This document shows, piece after piece, positions 8,587 through 17,798 of a stretch of 64,000 bases of DNA (the stretch's first letter is position 1; every line of letters begins with the position of its first letter). The stretch is taken from contig JBBDNK010000011.1 in NCBI GenBank assembly GCA_040877625.1, positions 68,437 to 132,436 on the forward strand. The letters are read 5' to 3'. Below the pieces are notes generated by a model. It worked only from the letters and a program-made list of their open reading frames with translations, had not been told where the DNA came from and ran no database searches. Position numbers and translations under genes: made by a program. The DNA is from Methylonatrum sp040877625 (GTDB taxonomy: Bacteria > Pseudomonadota > Gammaproteobacteria > Nitrococcales > Aquisalimonadaceae).

Positions 8587-9177
8587 ATGGACGATTCCGT
8601 CATCCGAGCCATGGCCCGCTGGCCGAACGTGCCCGCGGTATTCGGTTACCTGGCACTGGATGCACGTGGCCGGTGGCTCCTGAACGGCCGCCCGCTGGAT
8701 CACGAACAAACAGTGAACTTTATCAACCGCAATTACGGCCACGACGACCATGGCCGCTGGTACTTTCAGAATGGGCCGCAGCGGGTTTATATCGCGCTCG
8801 CCTGTACGCCGTGGGTGTACCGCCTTCGCGATGACCGCCTTGACACGCACACCGGTGTGGTCGCCGGCACGGTCAGCGCCGCATGGCTTGACGAGCAGGG
8901 TCGGCTACTGCTGTACACCGATCAGGGCATCGGACTTCTGCACGACCAGGACCTCCCCGAGGCAGTTGATCGTCTGACCGATCTCAACGGCAATCGCATG
9001 GATGAAGAGCAGGTACTGAACGCACTGGAACAGCTGCACAGCGGCGGCGCGGACCTGTACCTGCATCTAGGCACGGCGCCGGTCCCTCTGGCATCGATCC
9101 GCAGCGATTCGCTGGCCGCACGCTTCCACTTTCAGCCCCAGCCCACGCCTCAGCCGGAGGAGATCGGGGAGAGGTAG
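8587..9177 (+). CDS. Conserved protein of unknown function
   Basis: A 196-residue soluble protein that I cannot assign with certainty. It opens ARWPNVPAVFGYLALDARGRW, then has HGRWYFQNGPQRVYIAL, a pattern seen in a conserved proteobacterial family of unknown function (DUF2944/DUF2946-like; the exact family number is not certain). The sequence looks beta-rich, with repeated aromatic and charged strands, and no signal peptide or membrane segment. ATG 8587 is chosen because AGAGGA lies about 9 nt upstream; an in-frame ATG at 8557 lacks such a site. It is divergent from zapG. Confidence 0.65.
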   Translation: MDDSVIRAMARWPNVPAVFGYLALDARGRWLLNGRPLDHEQTVNFINRNYGHDDHGRWYFQNGPQRVYIALACTPWVYRLRDDRLDTHTGVVAGTVSAAWLDEQGRLLLYTDQGIGLLHDQDLPEAVDRLTDLNGNRMDEEQVLNALEQLHSGGADLYLHLGTAPVPLASIRSDSLAARFHFQPQPTPQPEEIGER

Positions 9178-9181
9178 TGTC

Positions 9182-9619
9182 CTATCGCCTCCAGGTTACG
9201 TGCCTGCGGTACTCGTACAGGAAGGCGTCGATCAACTGGTCCTTGTCATAGGACGTTACATCATGCAGCCGCGAACCTTCCCGAACCAGCGCCTCGGCAC
9301 GGCAAACCCTGCCCTGCTCATCCTCAAGCGGGATGATCGGAAAGGCCGAGTCCATTCGACGGTATGCCCGGATCTTGATCGCGAAATAGAACTCTTCCTC
9401 GTCCTTGTAGATCACGGCGATCTCAGACGAATTACGGCCGAACTGCAGATCCACCGAACGGCCGTGTCCCTCCAGCGCCGACTTCAGCTCCTCGAAAGCG
9501 GGCCGGACGACATCCTGCAGGTACTGCCGTACGCGTTGGCGGGAGTCGTCGTCCTTCTGATCTTCCGCCTTGCTCACTTCACGGAACATCTCGTCCAGGG
9601 TCTTGCGCCAGTTAGCCAT
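9182..9619 (-). CDS. Hypothetical protein next to the BCCT transporter
   Basis: A 145-residue soluble protein I do not recognise. The N-terminal half is helical and highly charged (residues 1-50). The centre contains IAVIYKDEEEFYFAIKIRAY, which looks like a beta-hairpin core. GGAG is well spaced before the ATG. It starts 35 nt after the stop of the BCCT transporter gene on the same strand, so the two are likely co-transcribed. No catalytic motif is apparent. Confidence 0.6.
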   Translation of the reverse strand: MANWRKTLDEMFREVSKAEDQKDDDSRQRVRQYLQDVVRPAFEELKSALEGHGRSVDLQFGRNSSEIAVIYKDEEEFYFAIKIRAYRRMDSAFPIIPLEDEQGRVCRAEALVREGSRLHDVTSYDKDQLIDAFLYEYRRHVTWRR

Positions 9620-9654
9620 AGTCCGGCTCCGTTATCTCGCCTGTGTACCCACGT

Positions 9655-11223
9655 TCAGCTGTTGGCATCCGGCCGGGCACTGCCATACCGCTTCGGCATG
9701 CGACCCTCCTTGAAGGGCTCCGACTGCAATGCTCTGTGCAGGCTGTAGCACATGACCAGCATCACCACGGTAAAGGGCAGCGCGGTAATGATCGACGCCG
9801 CCTGAAGTGCGGTCAGACCGCCGGCAAGAAGCAGTATCACCGCCACAAGCCCTTCAAGACTCGCCCAGAAGATTCTCTGTGCCGGGTGGGAATGGGTTTC
9901 CCCGCCCGAAGACAGCATGTCGATAACCAGCGACCCCGAGTCAGAGGAGGTCACGAAAAACAGCACCACCACCAGTATGGCCACCAGGGAGGTCAAGCCC
10001 GCCAGTGGGAAATTCTCCAGCAGCGCAAACATCGCGACCTCACTGCCGCCGTCATTCATGGCCGCCAGGATACCGCCTGTACCGGCCATCTCCAGGTTCA
10101 GTGCGCTCGTGCCGAATACGCTCATCCAGACGAAGGTCAGCAGCACCGGCACGAACAACACACCGATAACAAATTCACGAATGGTTCGGCCGCGCGACAC
10201 GCGGGCGATGAACATGCCCACGAACGGCGACCAGGAGATCCACCATGCCCAGTAGAACAGTGTCCAGCCCTGCAGCCAGCCGTCATCACCCAGGCCGAAG
10301 GCGTTTATCCAGAACGTGGTTTCTATCAGGTCCTGGACGTAGGTGCCGGTCGTTTGCGCAAACGTATTCAGAATCAGCACCGTCGGCCCGACGATGAACA
10401 CGAACAGCAGCAATGACACCGCCATGACCATATTGATCTCGGACAATCGCTTGATGCCCTTGTCCAGCCCCAGCAGCAGGGAGGCCGTCGCCATGCCGGT
10501 AATCACAATCACCAGCGCAATCTGCAGGGGGACACTGCTCGAAGGTATGCTGTCAAAGAGATAGCTCAGCCCGCCGTTGACCTGCATCACGCCGAAGCCG
10601 AGCGAGGTGGCAATACCGAATAGCGTGCCGAAAATCGCCAGAATATCGATGACATGCCCAATGGGGCCGTAGATCCGCTCGCCGAATAACGGAAAGAACG
10701 CGGAGCGCAACGTCAGCGGCATCCGGCGGCGGAAGTGAAAGTACGCAAGAGATACACCGACCACGATATAGATGGCCCAGGCATGCATGCCCCAGTGATA
10801 GAACGTCAGCCGCATGGCGTCCCTGGCCGCCTCCGGAGTCTCGCCGTCCATCATCGGCGGCGAAGCGTAGTGCCACATGGGCTCCGCGACGCTGAAGAAC
10901 AGCAAGCCGATACCCATGCCGGCGCTGAACAGCATGGCGAACCAGGAAAGATAGGTGTAATCGGGGTCATCGTCATTATTGCCGAGTTTCACATTGCCGT
11001 AGCGGCTGAAGCACAGGTACAGGATGAACACCAGAAAACCCGCCACCGACAGTAGATAGAACCAACCGAAGCGCTCGGCTATGCCATTGCGGGCGGCGAC
11101 GAACGTCGCCTCGGCGGCCTCGGGGTTGACCGCACCGAAGATCAACAGCATGGCGATAGCCGCCACGGAGATGATGAATACCGGCGCGTTGACCTTGAAC
11201 ACGCCCCACTTCAGGATCGCCAT
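9655..11223 (-). CDS. BCCT family betaine/carnitine/choline transporter
   Basis: A 522-residue carrier with about 12 membrane segments. The family signature WAWWISWSPFVGMFIARVSR and the preceding LFYWAWW aromatic box in TM8 identify BCCT transporters, which import glycine betaine, choline or related compounds by Na+ or H+ symport. The Gly-rich AGMGIGLLFFSVAEP stretch in TM3 is also typical; the AGMGIG form, rather than GMGIDL, suggests a Na+-coupled betaine-type carrier. Its short cytoplasmic tail lacks the long osmosensing extension of BetP or BetT. The role is probably osmoprotection. Substrate cannot be read from sequence. Confidence 0.9.
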   Translation of the reverse strand: MAILKWGVFKVNAPVFIISVAAIAMLLIFGAVNPEAAEATFVAARNGIAERFGWFYLLSVAGFLVFILYLCFSRYGNVKLGNNDDDPDYTYLSWFAMLFSAGMGIGLLFFSVAEPMWHYASPPMMDGETPEAARDAMRLTFYHWGMHAWAIYIVVGVSLAYFHFRRRMPLTLRSAFFPLFGERIYGPIGHVIDILAIFGTLFGIATSLGFGVMQVNGGLSYLFDSIPSSSVPLQIALVIVITGMATASLLLGLDKGIKRLSEINMVMAVSLLLFVFIVGPTVLILNTFAQTTGTYVQDLIETTFWINAFGLGDDGWLQGWTLFYWAWWISWSPFVGMFIARVSRGRTIREFVIGVLFVPVLLTFVWMSVFGTSALNLEMAGTGGILAAMNDGGSEVAMFALLENFPLAGLTSLVAILVVVLFFVTSSDSGSLVIDMLSSGGETHSHPAQRIFWASLEGLVAVILLLAGGLTALQAASIITALPFTVVMLVMCYSLHRALQSEPFKEGRMPKRYGSARPDANS

Positions 11224-11560
11224 TTAGGTATCTATCCTCACCGCTGCTCTGACAAGTTCCGCCTGCCCGACGGATCGCCCTACCATAACGGATTATGCCG
11301 GCATTTCAATGTTTACAGCGGATCGATCCGTAATGCGGATTTGCCTACTCCATCGAGCACCTTTGCATTGCGACCGATAAATATGACAGATTCTCTTCTT
11401 TCGTTTCGACGATGTAAGCGAAGTAAGAAAACATAGTACACAGACTCATATTCGCGTCTCAGAAGCTCCTTAATGCCACGACTGAAAACGCTATTTCCAC
11501 AACACGGGTATCGTGGCGCATCAATTTACTTTGCGTTTATCAGAAAAGGGGATAACACAA
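11224..11560. other. Intergenic region between BCCT and porin genes
   Basis: A 337-bp divergent gap, more AT-rich than its surroundings over about 11380-11480. It must carry the promoters of both genes. I see no ORF, terminator, tRNA or repeat in it and cannot place -35/-10 pairs with confidence. Confidence 0.5.
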
Positions 11561-12691
11561 ATGTTCAAGATGAACACACGAGGAATCGCTACAGGCATGA
11601 TTACCGCACTGGCACTGGTCGCTAATGGCAAGGCTGTCGCCGTCGAAATGCAGGCCGGAAAGACGGTGGTGAACCTGTACGGTTATGCCAAGCTCGATAT
11701 TATCCAGGATTTCAATGCCGATATTGGCGCCTCGGTGGATCACGGCGCGATTGGGCTGGATGACGCCGAAGTGCCGGAAGGACATACCCGCCTCCAGGCC
11801 ATTGAAAGCCGCCTGGGCGTTCGCACGACCACCCCGACCGAGGCCGGTGATCTCACCACCGTGATAGAAGGTGACTTCTACGGCGCCGGCAGCGGCGGCT
11901 TCCGTCTGCGCCAGGCCTACGGTGAGCTCAACGGCGTTCTGGCCGGTCATACCTGGAGCAACTTCGCCACGTTTACAGGCCACACCTCGACCATCGACTT
12001 CACCGGCCAGCCTGGCCAGACCGTACTCTCGTTGCAGACGCAGCTGCGCTACACCGACGGCGGCCTATCCTTAGCCATCGAAGCCCCCGGCTACCTCGGT
12101 GGCACTCTGGAACCTGTGGGTGGCGTGGACGTAGACAAGAACGGCCTTCCGGATTTAACGGCCCGCTACGAGGGCGGGCTCGGTTCCTTGGGCTACGCGA
12201 TCGCCGGTGTCCTGCGGCAGATTGGCGCCGATGATGGTAGCGATAGCGACACCGCCATTGGTTATGGGCTGAACCTGGCCGGCAGCTACCAGCTCGCTCC
12301 GGGGGTTTCCGCTCAGGGCGGGGTAACGTTCGGTGATGGCATCGGCGGCTATATGTACATCAATCCAGCATCGCCGGCGTACCTGGACGGCGACTCCATC
12401 GAGACCGTGAAGTCGATTGGCGGCACGCTCGGGCTCAGCATCGCCATCGGCGACGGTTCCATGAATGTCGGCTACGGCCTGGCCAGCGCGGACGTGGACG
12501 ACGCGGTGGCTGCCGGCGCCATGCCCGGCGAGGCCGACGAGCAGTACCAGAGCCTTTTCGTCAATTATATCTGGTCCCCCATCACCAGCGTGACTTACGG
12601 AATCGAGGCCGGCCGTCACACCCGCGAGCAGGCCGACGGCGAGGCCGGCGATGCGCTGCGGCTTCACGGCATGGTGCAATACAGCTTCTAG
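11561..12691 (+). CDS. Outer-membrane porin (DcaP-like)
   Basis: A 376-residue porin precursor. A signal peptide ends near VAVEMQAG. The mature start TVVNLYGYAKLDIIQD and the following RLGVRT stretch are typical of trimeric DcaP-type or general porins. Alternating beta-strand pattern continues to the end, which closes LHGMVQYSF with the terminal Phe recognised by the BAM machinery. AAGGGGA lies about 9 nt before ATG 11561; an upstream in-frame start at 11513 would add non-signal residues. Substrate is unknown. Confidence 0.82.
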   Translation: MFKMNTRGIATGMITALALVANGKAVAVEMQAGKTVVNLYGYAKLDIIQDFNADIGASVDHGAIGLDDAEVPEGHTRLQAIESRLGVRTTTPTEAGDLTTVIEGDFYGAGSGGFRLRQAYGELNGVLAGHTWSNFATFTGHTSTIDFTGQPGQTVLSLQTQLRYTDGGLSLAIEAPGYLGGTLEPVGGVDVDKNGLPDLTARYEGGLGSLGYAIAGVLRQIGADDGSDSDTAIGYGLNLAGSYQLAPGVSAQGGVTFGDGIGGYMYINPASPAYLDGDSIETVKSIGGTLGLSIAIGDGSMNVGYGLASADVDDAVAAGAMPGEADEQYQSLFVNYIWSPITSVTYGIEAGRHTREQADGEAGDALRLHGMVQYSF

Positions 12692-12785
12692 CTCGGGCTG
12701 GGGTGTTTTTTCGCTTGCATTGGGCTACCGCGCAGCGCTATACAGGCGCGGCAGCAAGCGTTAATTCAAGGAGCATTATCCGCCC

Positions 12786-13451
12786 GTGGATGCGATTAGA
12801 ACCGAGCATGACCCTCGCTACGCAAACATTGCCGAGCACCTCGCCGCGGCCGGCTGGTGCGTGCACGACGAATTTCTCGACGGCGAGCTGACGCAGCGCC
12901 TCGCCCGCGAGTGCCGGCTGCTCTGGCAGCAGGGAGAAATGCGCAGAGCGGCGGTCGGCAAGGGTGATGACGCGCGGATACGTGACCAGGTTCGCCGCGA
13001 CCTGGTGCGCTGGGTCGACCCTACCACGCCAACCCTCGGCCAGCACGGCTGGCTGCACCATCTCGAGCAGTTGCGCCTGGCGCTGAACCGCATGCTGTAT
13101 CTCGGCCTGTTCGAGTACGAGGGTCATCTAGCGGTTTACCCGGCTGGTGCCTTTTACCGCCGCCATCTGGATCGATTTCAGGGCAGCGCGGAGCGTCGCA
13201 TTTCCGTGGTTTTCTATCTCAACGATGCCTGGACCGACGACGACGGTGGGCAGCTTCGCATCTACCTGGACGGCGACCAGGCCACGCCGTTCGTGGATAT
13301 CGCACCGGTAGCCGGCCGTCTGGTGACGTTTGTAAGTGACCGTTTCGAGCATGAAGTCCTGGCCGCGAAACGACCGCGCATGAGTCTCACCGGCTGGTAC
13401 CGCACGCGCCCATCCGGTCCAGGCGCGATTTTGCCGGAGCGGTCCGCATGA
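12786..13451 (+). CDS. 2-oxoglutarate/Fe(II)-dependent oxygenase (prolyl 4-hydroxylase/SM-20 type)
   Basis: A 221-residue protein with the P4H-type double-stranded beta-helix. The iron triad is visible as H127-x-D129 (RRHLDRF) and H189 (FEHEV), and R198 (RPRMSLTGW) would bind the 2-oxoglutarate carboxylate. The family hydroxylates protein prolines or unknown substrates. It starts with GTG; AAGGAG lies about 12 nt upstream, rather far. The arfB gene follows 26 nt later on the same strand. Confidence 0.85.
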   Translation: MDAIRTEHDPRYANIAEHLAAAGWCVHDEFLDGELTQRLARECRLLWQQGEMRRAAVGKGDDARIRDQVRRDLVRWVDPTTPTLGQHGWLHHLEQLRLALNRMLYLGLFEYEGHLAVYPAGAFYRRHLDRFQGSAERRISVVFYLNDAWTDDDGGQLRIYLDGDQATPFVDIAPVAGRLVTFVSDRFEHEVLAAKRPRMSLTGWYRTRPSGPGAILPERSA

Positions 13452-13477
13452 ACGCGCAAGCGGCGGCGGTCTGAATC

Positions 13478-13885
13478 ATGGCGGGGCGAGCATTCATCGA
13501 AGAAGGTGCGCTGGAGCAGCGCTTCGTGCGCTCCTCCGGGCCGGGCGGTCAGCATGTGAACACCAGCTCCACGGCGGTGCAGCTGCGATACGACCTTCGG
13601 CAGGTGACGGGGCTACCGATGCCCGTACTGCAGCGGCTGCGTAAACTGGCCGGTCAACGGCTTACCGACGAAGATGTGATTGTGCTGGAATCCCAGCAAT
13701 ACCGCAGTCAGGAAAGAAACCGCCGGGACGTCAGGGAACGCCTGCTGGCACTGCTGGAAAAGGCCTGGGAAAAACCGCGCCCACGCATCGCCACCCGTCC
13801 AAGCAAGGGTGCGAAACGTCGCCGGATGGAGGGCAAGACCAAGCTCGGCGCCAAGAAAAGACTGCGCAAACCACCCACCGAATAG
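13478..13885 (+). CDS. arfB: Alternative ribosome-rescue factor ArfB (YaeJ)
   Basis: A 135-residue peptidyl-tRNA hydrolase domain with the catalytic GGQ at residues 23-25 within SSGPGGQHVN. A long basic tail (about 100-135, KGAKRRRMEGKTKLGAKKR) inserts in the empty mRNA channel of stalled ribosomes. Length and tail separate it from full release factors RF1 and RF2. It is convergent with the NlpC/P60 gene, only 16 nt away. Confidence 0.93.
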   Translation: MAGRAFIEEGALEQRFVRSSGPGGQHVNTSSTAVQLRYDLRQVTGLPMPVLQRLRKLAGQRLTDEDVIVLESQQYRSQERNRRDVRERLLALLEKAWEKPRPRIATRPSKGAKRRRMEGKTKLGAKKRLRKPPTE

Positions 13886-13901
13886 TCCGGGGCGTCGTTC
13901 G

Positions 13902-14411
13902 TTATCGGGACACAAACCGCCCCGCGCCACTCAGGTGTCGCTGCCAGTAGGCATCATCCAGGGATGCGTAGGAAACGCGGCCGCCGCTCTTCGGCGCATG
14001 GATGAAACGCCCGTCACCCGCATAAATGCCCACATGGGAAACCCGCCGCCCATCAAGCCGGAAAAACACCAGATCTCCGGCCTCAAGCATTCCCGGATCC
14101 ACTGCACTGGCCTGATGTGCCTGCGCATGGGCGGTTCGCGGCACCGGTATCCCGTGTCGACCATGACTGAAAGCCACCAGACCGCTGCAATCAAAACCGC
14201 GGTCCGGGTGGTCGCCGCCGTATCTGTACGGCGTGCCCAGCTGGGCCTGAGCCGTGCGCAGGATTTCGATGCCCGCACCGTCGGCCGATTGGCGATCGGC
14301 CCTCTCGCTCACCGCGGCGGAAGGCCGATAGTCATAGACCGGGGCCGGCGGTGTCGATGCACAACCGGCGAGCAGCAGCGCAATACAGATCGGTACGGTG
14401 GTGCCTCGCAT
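13902..14411 (-). CDS. NlpC/P60 family lipoprotein (peptidoglycan endopeptidase)
   Basis: A 169-residue lipoprotein precursor with lipobox LLAGC (Cys17) and one NlpC/P60 domain. The catalytic triad is visible as C75 (FDCSGLV), H126 (SHVGIY) and H138 (FIHAP). It resembles the E. coli MepS (Spr) and NlpC group that cuts peptidoglycan stem peptides or cross-links. AAGGGAG lies 7 nt before the ATG. The role is probably cell-wall turnover in the periplasm. Confidence 0.9.
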   Translation of the reverse strand: MRGTTVPICIALLLAGCASTPPAPVYDYRPSAAVSERADRQSADGAGIEILRTAQAQLGTPYRYGGDHPDRGFDCSGLVAFSHGRHGIPVPRTAHAQAHQASAVDPGMLEAGDLVFFRLDGRRVSHVGIYAGDGRFIHAPKSGGRVSYASLDDAYWQRHLSGAGRFVSR

Positions 14412-14518
14412 GACAGAACTCCCTTCCTGCGGACGTCCCCATTCAGAGACGCCCTTAATTTCATGTCGTAGGCAATTGTTTTCCGGCGCAACTCAAGATG
14501 CAAGCCCCGCACGGTAAA

Positions 14519-15982
14519 TCAATCGACCGCCGGTATGAAAATCCGCTCCAGAAGGTCGATATCGTCAAAATGCCGCCGCCCCGCAAAGGCTGTAACGTGC
14601 CTCCCAAGCTGACGCATGGCACCCGGTGCCGGCACCCCGGAAACCCAGAACAGCACCTGCTCATCCCGCCGCGTCCCGGGCACCAGGCCGTCGGCCTGAA
14701 ACAGGCTACGCCGACCCTCCGCGGCCGGCAGGCTGCGCAGTTCATGGTAGCGTTTCAGCACGTAAGGCCTGCCGTCGCGGGATTCGGCGCGAGCCAGGTA
14801 GACGGTGAACACGTAGTGGCTGCGGTCTCTGAGTCGCAGCACTAGCCGCTCCCCCGCGCCCGGCGGCCCGGGAGACGGCAGCACCAATGGCGGCTCTCCG
14901 TAGGCCGGGCGAGCCCGTGCCGCGAGCCCCGACAAAGGGTAATGTTGATGGTAGCAACCGCAGTTGTGCATGGTCTCAAGCAACAACGGCGCGCCGTTGT
15001 TATCGAGGGTGATACGCACGGTGATACCGTCCAGCCTGCCGCCGAGCAAATCGAGCGCATGCGCCTTGGGCCGCGATGAGAACCACAGTACATAGTTGAG
15101 CTGTGGGATCGTCTCGCCGTTAAAACGGGTATACGTGACATCCGTGTAGACCACCGGCCAGGCGACGTTGACGTTGGGCGTGCCGGGGGCCTCCCATAAC
15201 GGCTCGCCGATGCGGTTATGGCCCTGGTCGGTCTCGAGCTCGATGATCGGCGCATAGGCGCCCAGCAGCAGATCCGCCTGGAGTTCGCTCAGATCAAGTC
15301 GGCCCAGGGCATCCCGCGGTGCCGCCGCCACCAACCGCCGCACCGCAGCGACCGGCGTAACCGCATCCCGCCAGATCGGCTCGAAACGCAGCCCCGGAGC
15401 CTGCTCGGGTGCCTCGGTGGCGAAACTTGCCCGCGTACCCCGCTGCCAGATCGACACCCCGGCAAGAATGAAGTAACGGCTCAGCGGGTAGAGGCCGGCC
15501 CAACGGTGCCAGGTTATGTAGTCATCGGCGACGGCAACGCCGGCACGTACCTCGTTCAGCTCTGGGTCAGCGGCCAGCAACCGCGCCGTCAGCCGCCGGC
15601 CGCAGTCATCCACCGCCGTGCCCGCATCGGTCTGCGGCAGCTTCGCGACCAGGGCATCGCTAACGGCCGCAGGCAGGTTACGCAGTTCCATGGCCCTGGC
15701 ACGGCGGTCCTGAGTAAGCAGCGCCCCCGCCAACGCATCACCGTTCAGGTGCCCGGACGCTCCATGGATGAATCGGGAACTGCGAAACCATGGATGATCT
15801 GGTATCGGCGCGCCCGCGCCGTCGCGCACATTGGCGGCCAGTACTTCGCGCTCCAGCGCCGTAAAGAACGCCAGGCAGGCTCGATCCCCGGCGTCACTTC
15901 CCGGCAGCGCGAGCGGTTCGCGGGGAACAGCGGCGCAGGCGCTGAGCAGCACCAGCAGGAACAACAGCGACAGGAAGCGCAT
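14519..15982 (-). CDS. Lipoprotein of unknown function
   Basis: A 487-residue protein with a signal peptide and lipobox LLSAC (Cys16), so it should be a membrane-anchored lipoprotein. Beyond that I recognise no domain. Notable segments are the Cys/His-rich HNCGCYHQHYPLSG, which could bind a metal, and NVAWPVVYTDVTYTRFNGE. The ATG at 15982 is chosen because GAGGAG precedes it by 6 nt and it gives a proper signal peptide; the open frame extends 73 codons further without one. It is divergent from moaC with an 88-bp gap. Confidence 0.7.
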   Translation of the reverse strand: MRFLSLLFLLVLLSACAAVPREPLALPGSDAGDRACLAFFTALEREVLAANVRDGAGAPIPDHPWFRSSRFIHGASGHLNGDALAGALLTQDRRARAMELRNLPAAVSDALVAKLPQTDAGTAVDDCGRRLTARLLAADPELNEVRAGVAVADDYITWHRWAGLYPLSRYFILAGVSIWQRGTRASFATEAPEQAPGLRFEPIWRDAVTPVAAVRRLVAAAPRDALGRLDLSELQADLLLGAYAPIIELETDQGHNRIGEPLWEAPGTPNVNVAWPVVYTDVTYTRFNGETIPQLNYVLWFSSRPKAHALDLLGGRLDGITVRITLDNNGAPLLLETMHNCGCYHQHYPLSGLAARARPAYGEPPLVLPSPGPPGAGERLVLRLRDRSHYVFTVYLARAESRDGRPYVLKRYHELRSLPAAEGRRSLFQADGLVPGTRRDEQVLFWVSGVPAPGAMRQLGRHVTAFAGRRHFDDIDLLERIFIPAVD

Positions 15983-16070
15983 GGCTACTCCTCGCCGAGG
16001 CACGGATGGTCGCGAGAATCGTGCGGAGACGACATAATGGGACCGGCAAGCCAGACGGAGCAAAAATCCA

Positions 16071-16550
16071 ATGACACAACTGCCCCACCTTACGGCCACC
16101 GGTGAAGTCCACATCGTCGATGTCGGCGACAAGGACGCAACCCGTCGCGTGGCTATCGCCGAGGGCACCATCCGCATGCAGACCGCCACCCTGACCGCCA
16201 TTCTGGATCAGCAGGTAAAAAAAGGCGATGTACTGGCCGTTGCGCGTATCGCCGGCCTGATGGCCGCCAAGAAGACCGCCGACATCGTCCCGCTGTGCCA
16301 CCCCATCGCCCTGACGCATGCCGAGGTGGTGCTGACCCCCGCCGAGAGCGGTGACGGCATCCACTGCCGCGCCGAGGCGGTGACGGTGGAACGCACCGGT
16401 GTGGAGATGGAAGCGCTGCACGCCGTGCAGGCCGCGCTGCTGACCATCTACGATATGTGCAAGGCCATGGATCGCGGCATGGAGATTACCGACGTGCGCC
16501 TGTTGCACAAGCATGGCGGACGGTCAGGCGAATGGAACCGCGTACCATAA
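16071..16550 (+). CDS. moaC: Cyclic pyranopterin monophosphate synthase MoaC
   Basis: A 159-residue enzyme of molybdenum cofactor biosynthesis that, after MoaA, forms cyclic pyranopterin monophosphate. Conserved blocks are K51, LCHPIALTHAEV with H77, TGVEMEAL with E112 and E114, and DMCKAMD with K131. Near the C-terminus the usual GGKSG reads GGRSG. No other moa gene is in the window. It converges on phhB. Confidence 0.95.
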   Translation: MTQLPHLTATGEVHIVDVGDKDATRRVAIAEGTIRMQTATLTAILDQQVKKGDVLAVARIAGLMAAKKTADIVPLCHPIALTHAEVVLTPAESGDGIHCRAEAVTVERTGVEMEALHAVQAALLTIYDMCKAMDRGMEITDVRLLHKHGGRSGEWNRVP

Positions 16551-16558
16551 TCCTTTAC

Positions 16559-16894
16559 CTACGAATTATTGTCTAATCTATTGGTTTTTGAGGCGAAGAT
16601 AAAATCATTTTCATGCAGACCACCAATCTTGTGCGTCCAGATGACGACTGTCGCGTAGCCCCACCCGAAGCTGACATCGGGATGATGGTTTTCGCCTTCC
16701 GCCAGGTCGCTGACGCGATCCACAAACTGTTTGGCTTCGAGGAAGTTGCTGAAACGGAAGGTCCGTTCGAGGCGGGTCGCTTCATGCGTGAGTTCCCAGC
16801 GGGGAACCTGACCGAGCATGTCGGCTGCTTCCTCGGGCTTCATCGGATCGATTCCACCCTGGCAGGGTGTGCATGTCTTGCTGCTAAGGTCCAT
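16559..16894 (-). CDS. phhB: 4a-hydroxytetrahydrobiopterin dehydratase (PhhB/PCD)
   Basis: A 111-residue pterin-4a-carbinolamine dehydratase. The signature GENHHPDVSFGWG holds H70 and H71, and H88 (WTHKIGGL) completes the active-site histidines. The enzyme recycles the pterin cofactor of aromatic amino-acid hydroxylases; no phenylalanine hydroxylase gene is in the window. Length is typical (about 95-118). Its stop is 8 nt from that of moaC, in convergent orientation. Confidence 0.92.
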   Translation of the reverse strand: MDLSSKTCTPCQGGIDPMKPEEAADMLGQVPRWELTHEATRLERTFRFSNFLEAKQFVDRVSDLAEGENHHPDVSFGWGYATVVIWTHKIGGLHENDFIFASKTNRLDNNS

Positions 16895-17015
16895 GCTACC
16901 TCCAGTAGAGAGATGTCAACAGGTTGATTATAAAGCAGCCTGGTGCAAGCCGGAGACGGCAGCGCGCAGGCCGCCAGGGACGGACATCCAGAACCACCAG
17001 TACAACAGGTGAAAG

Positions 17016-17798
17016 ATGACCGAGACAAACATAGACGACAACCGTGGAACGGTCGCCCTGTTCGTTACCTGCCTGGTGGACCTGTTCCGACCCTCGGTGG
17101 GGTTTGCCGCAGTCCGCTTGCTGGAGGATGCCGGATATCGCGTCGAGGTTCCCGAACAGCAGACCTGCTGCGGCCAACCGGCCTACAACAGCGGCGACAA
17201 TGCGCATGCCATCGCCCTTGCGCAGCAGGTCATCGCCGCCTTCAGTGACTATGACTACGTGGTGCTGCCGTCCGGCTCCTGCGCCGGAACCATCGTCACG
17301 CATTACCCGGACCTGCTCCGGGACGACCCCGAAGCGCAATCCGCCGCCCGGCGGCTGGCGGGAAAGACCTGGGAGCTGACTCGTTTTCTCACCGAGGTGG
17401 CGGGAGTCCAGTCACTGGACGTGAGGCGCGATGGCAAGGTCACCTACCACGATTCCTGCTCCGGCCTCCGCGAACTCGGCATTCACGATCAACCGCGAAA
17501 GCTGCTCGGCTGCGTCGGCGGCCTGGAAATCGAAGAGATGGACGACACCGACGTCTGCTGCGGTTTCGGCGGAACCTTCTGCGTCAAATACCCGGAAATC
17601 TCCACGCGCCTGGTCTCGGACAAGGTCGACAACATCCAGCGCACCGGCACCGACACCGTGCTCGGTGGCGATCTGGGCTGCCTGCTGAATATTGCCGGCC
17701 GCATGCAGCGGCTGGGCGTGCCGGTCAAGGCCTACCACGTGGCGGAGATCCTGGCCGGACTGGACGATACCGCCATCGGCGAAGGAAAGAAGACATGA
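17016..17798 (+). CDS. lutA: Lactate utilization protein LutA (Fe-S protein, CCG domains)
   Basis: A 260-residue protein of the LutA/YkgE family with two cysteine-rich CCG domains: EQQTCCGQPAYNSGD near residues 48-62 and DVCCGFGGTFCVKYPE in the second half, each preceded by a single Cys motif (TCLVDLFRP; HDSCSGLREL). These bind Fe-S clusters and pass electrons in the LutABC L-lactate oxidation complex. The ATG is preceded by AGGTG. The gene overlaps lutB by 4 nt (ATGA), the sign of translational coupling. Confidence 0.93.
   Translation: MTETNIDDNRGTVALFVTCLVDLFRPSVGFAAVRLLEDAGYRVEVPEQQTCCGQPAYNSGDNAHAIALAQQVIAAFSDYDYVVLPSGSCAGTIVTHYPDLLRDDPEAQSAARRLAGKTWELTRFLTEVAGVQSLDVRRDGKVTYHDSCSGLRELGIHDQPRKLLGCVGGLEIEEMDDTDVCCGFGGTFCVKYPEISTRLVSDKVDNIQRTGTDTVLGGDLGCLLNIAGRMQRLGVPVKAYHVAEILAGLDDTAIGEGKKT

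Noticed and set aside
11224..11560. A riboswitch or small RNA in the AT-rich gap before the porin.
   Set aside because: No conserved riboswitch core or terminator hairpin could be recognised. The base composition alone is not evidence.
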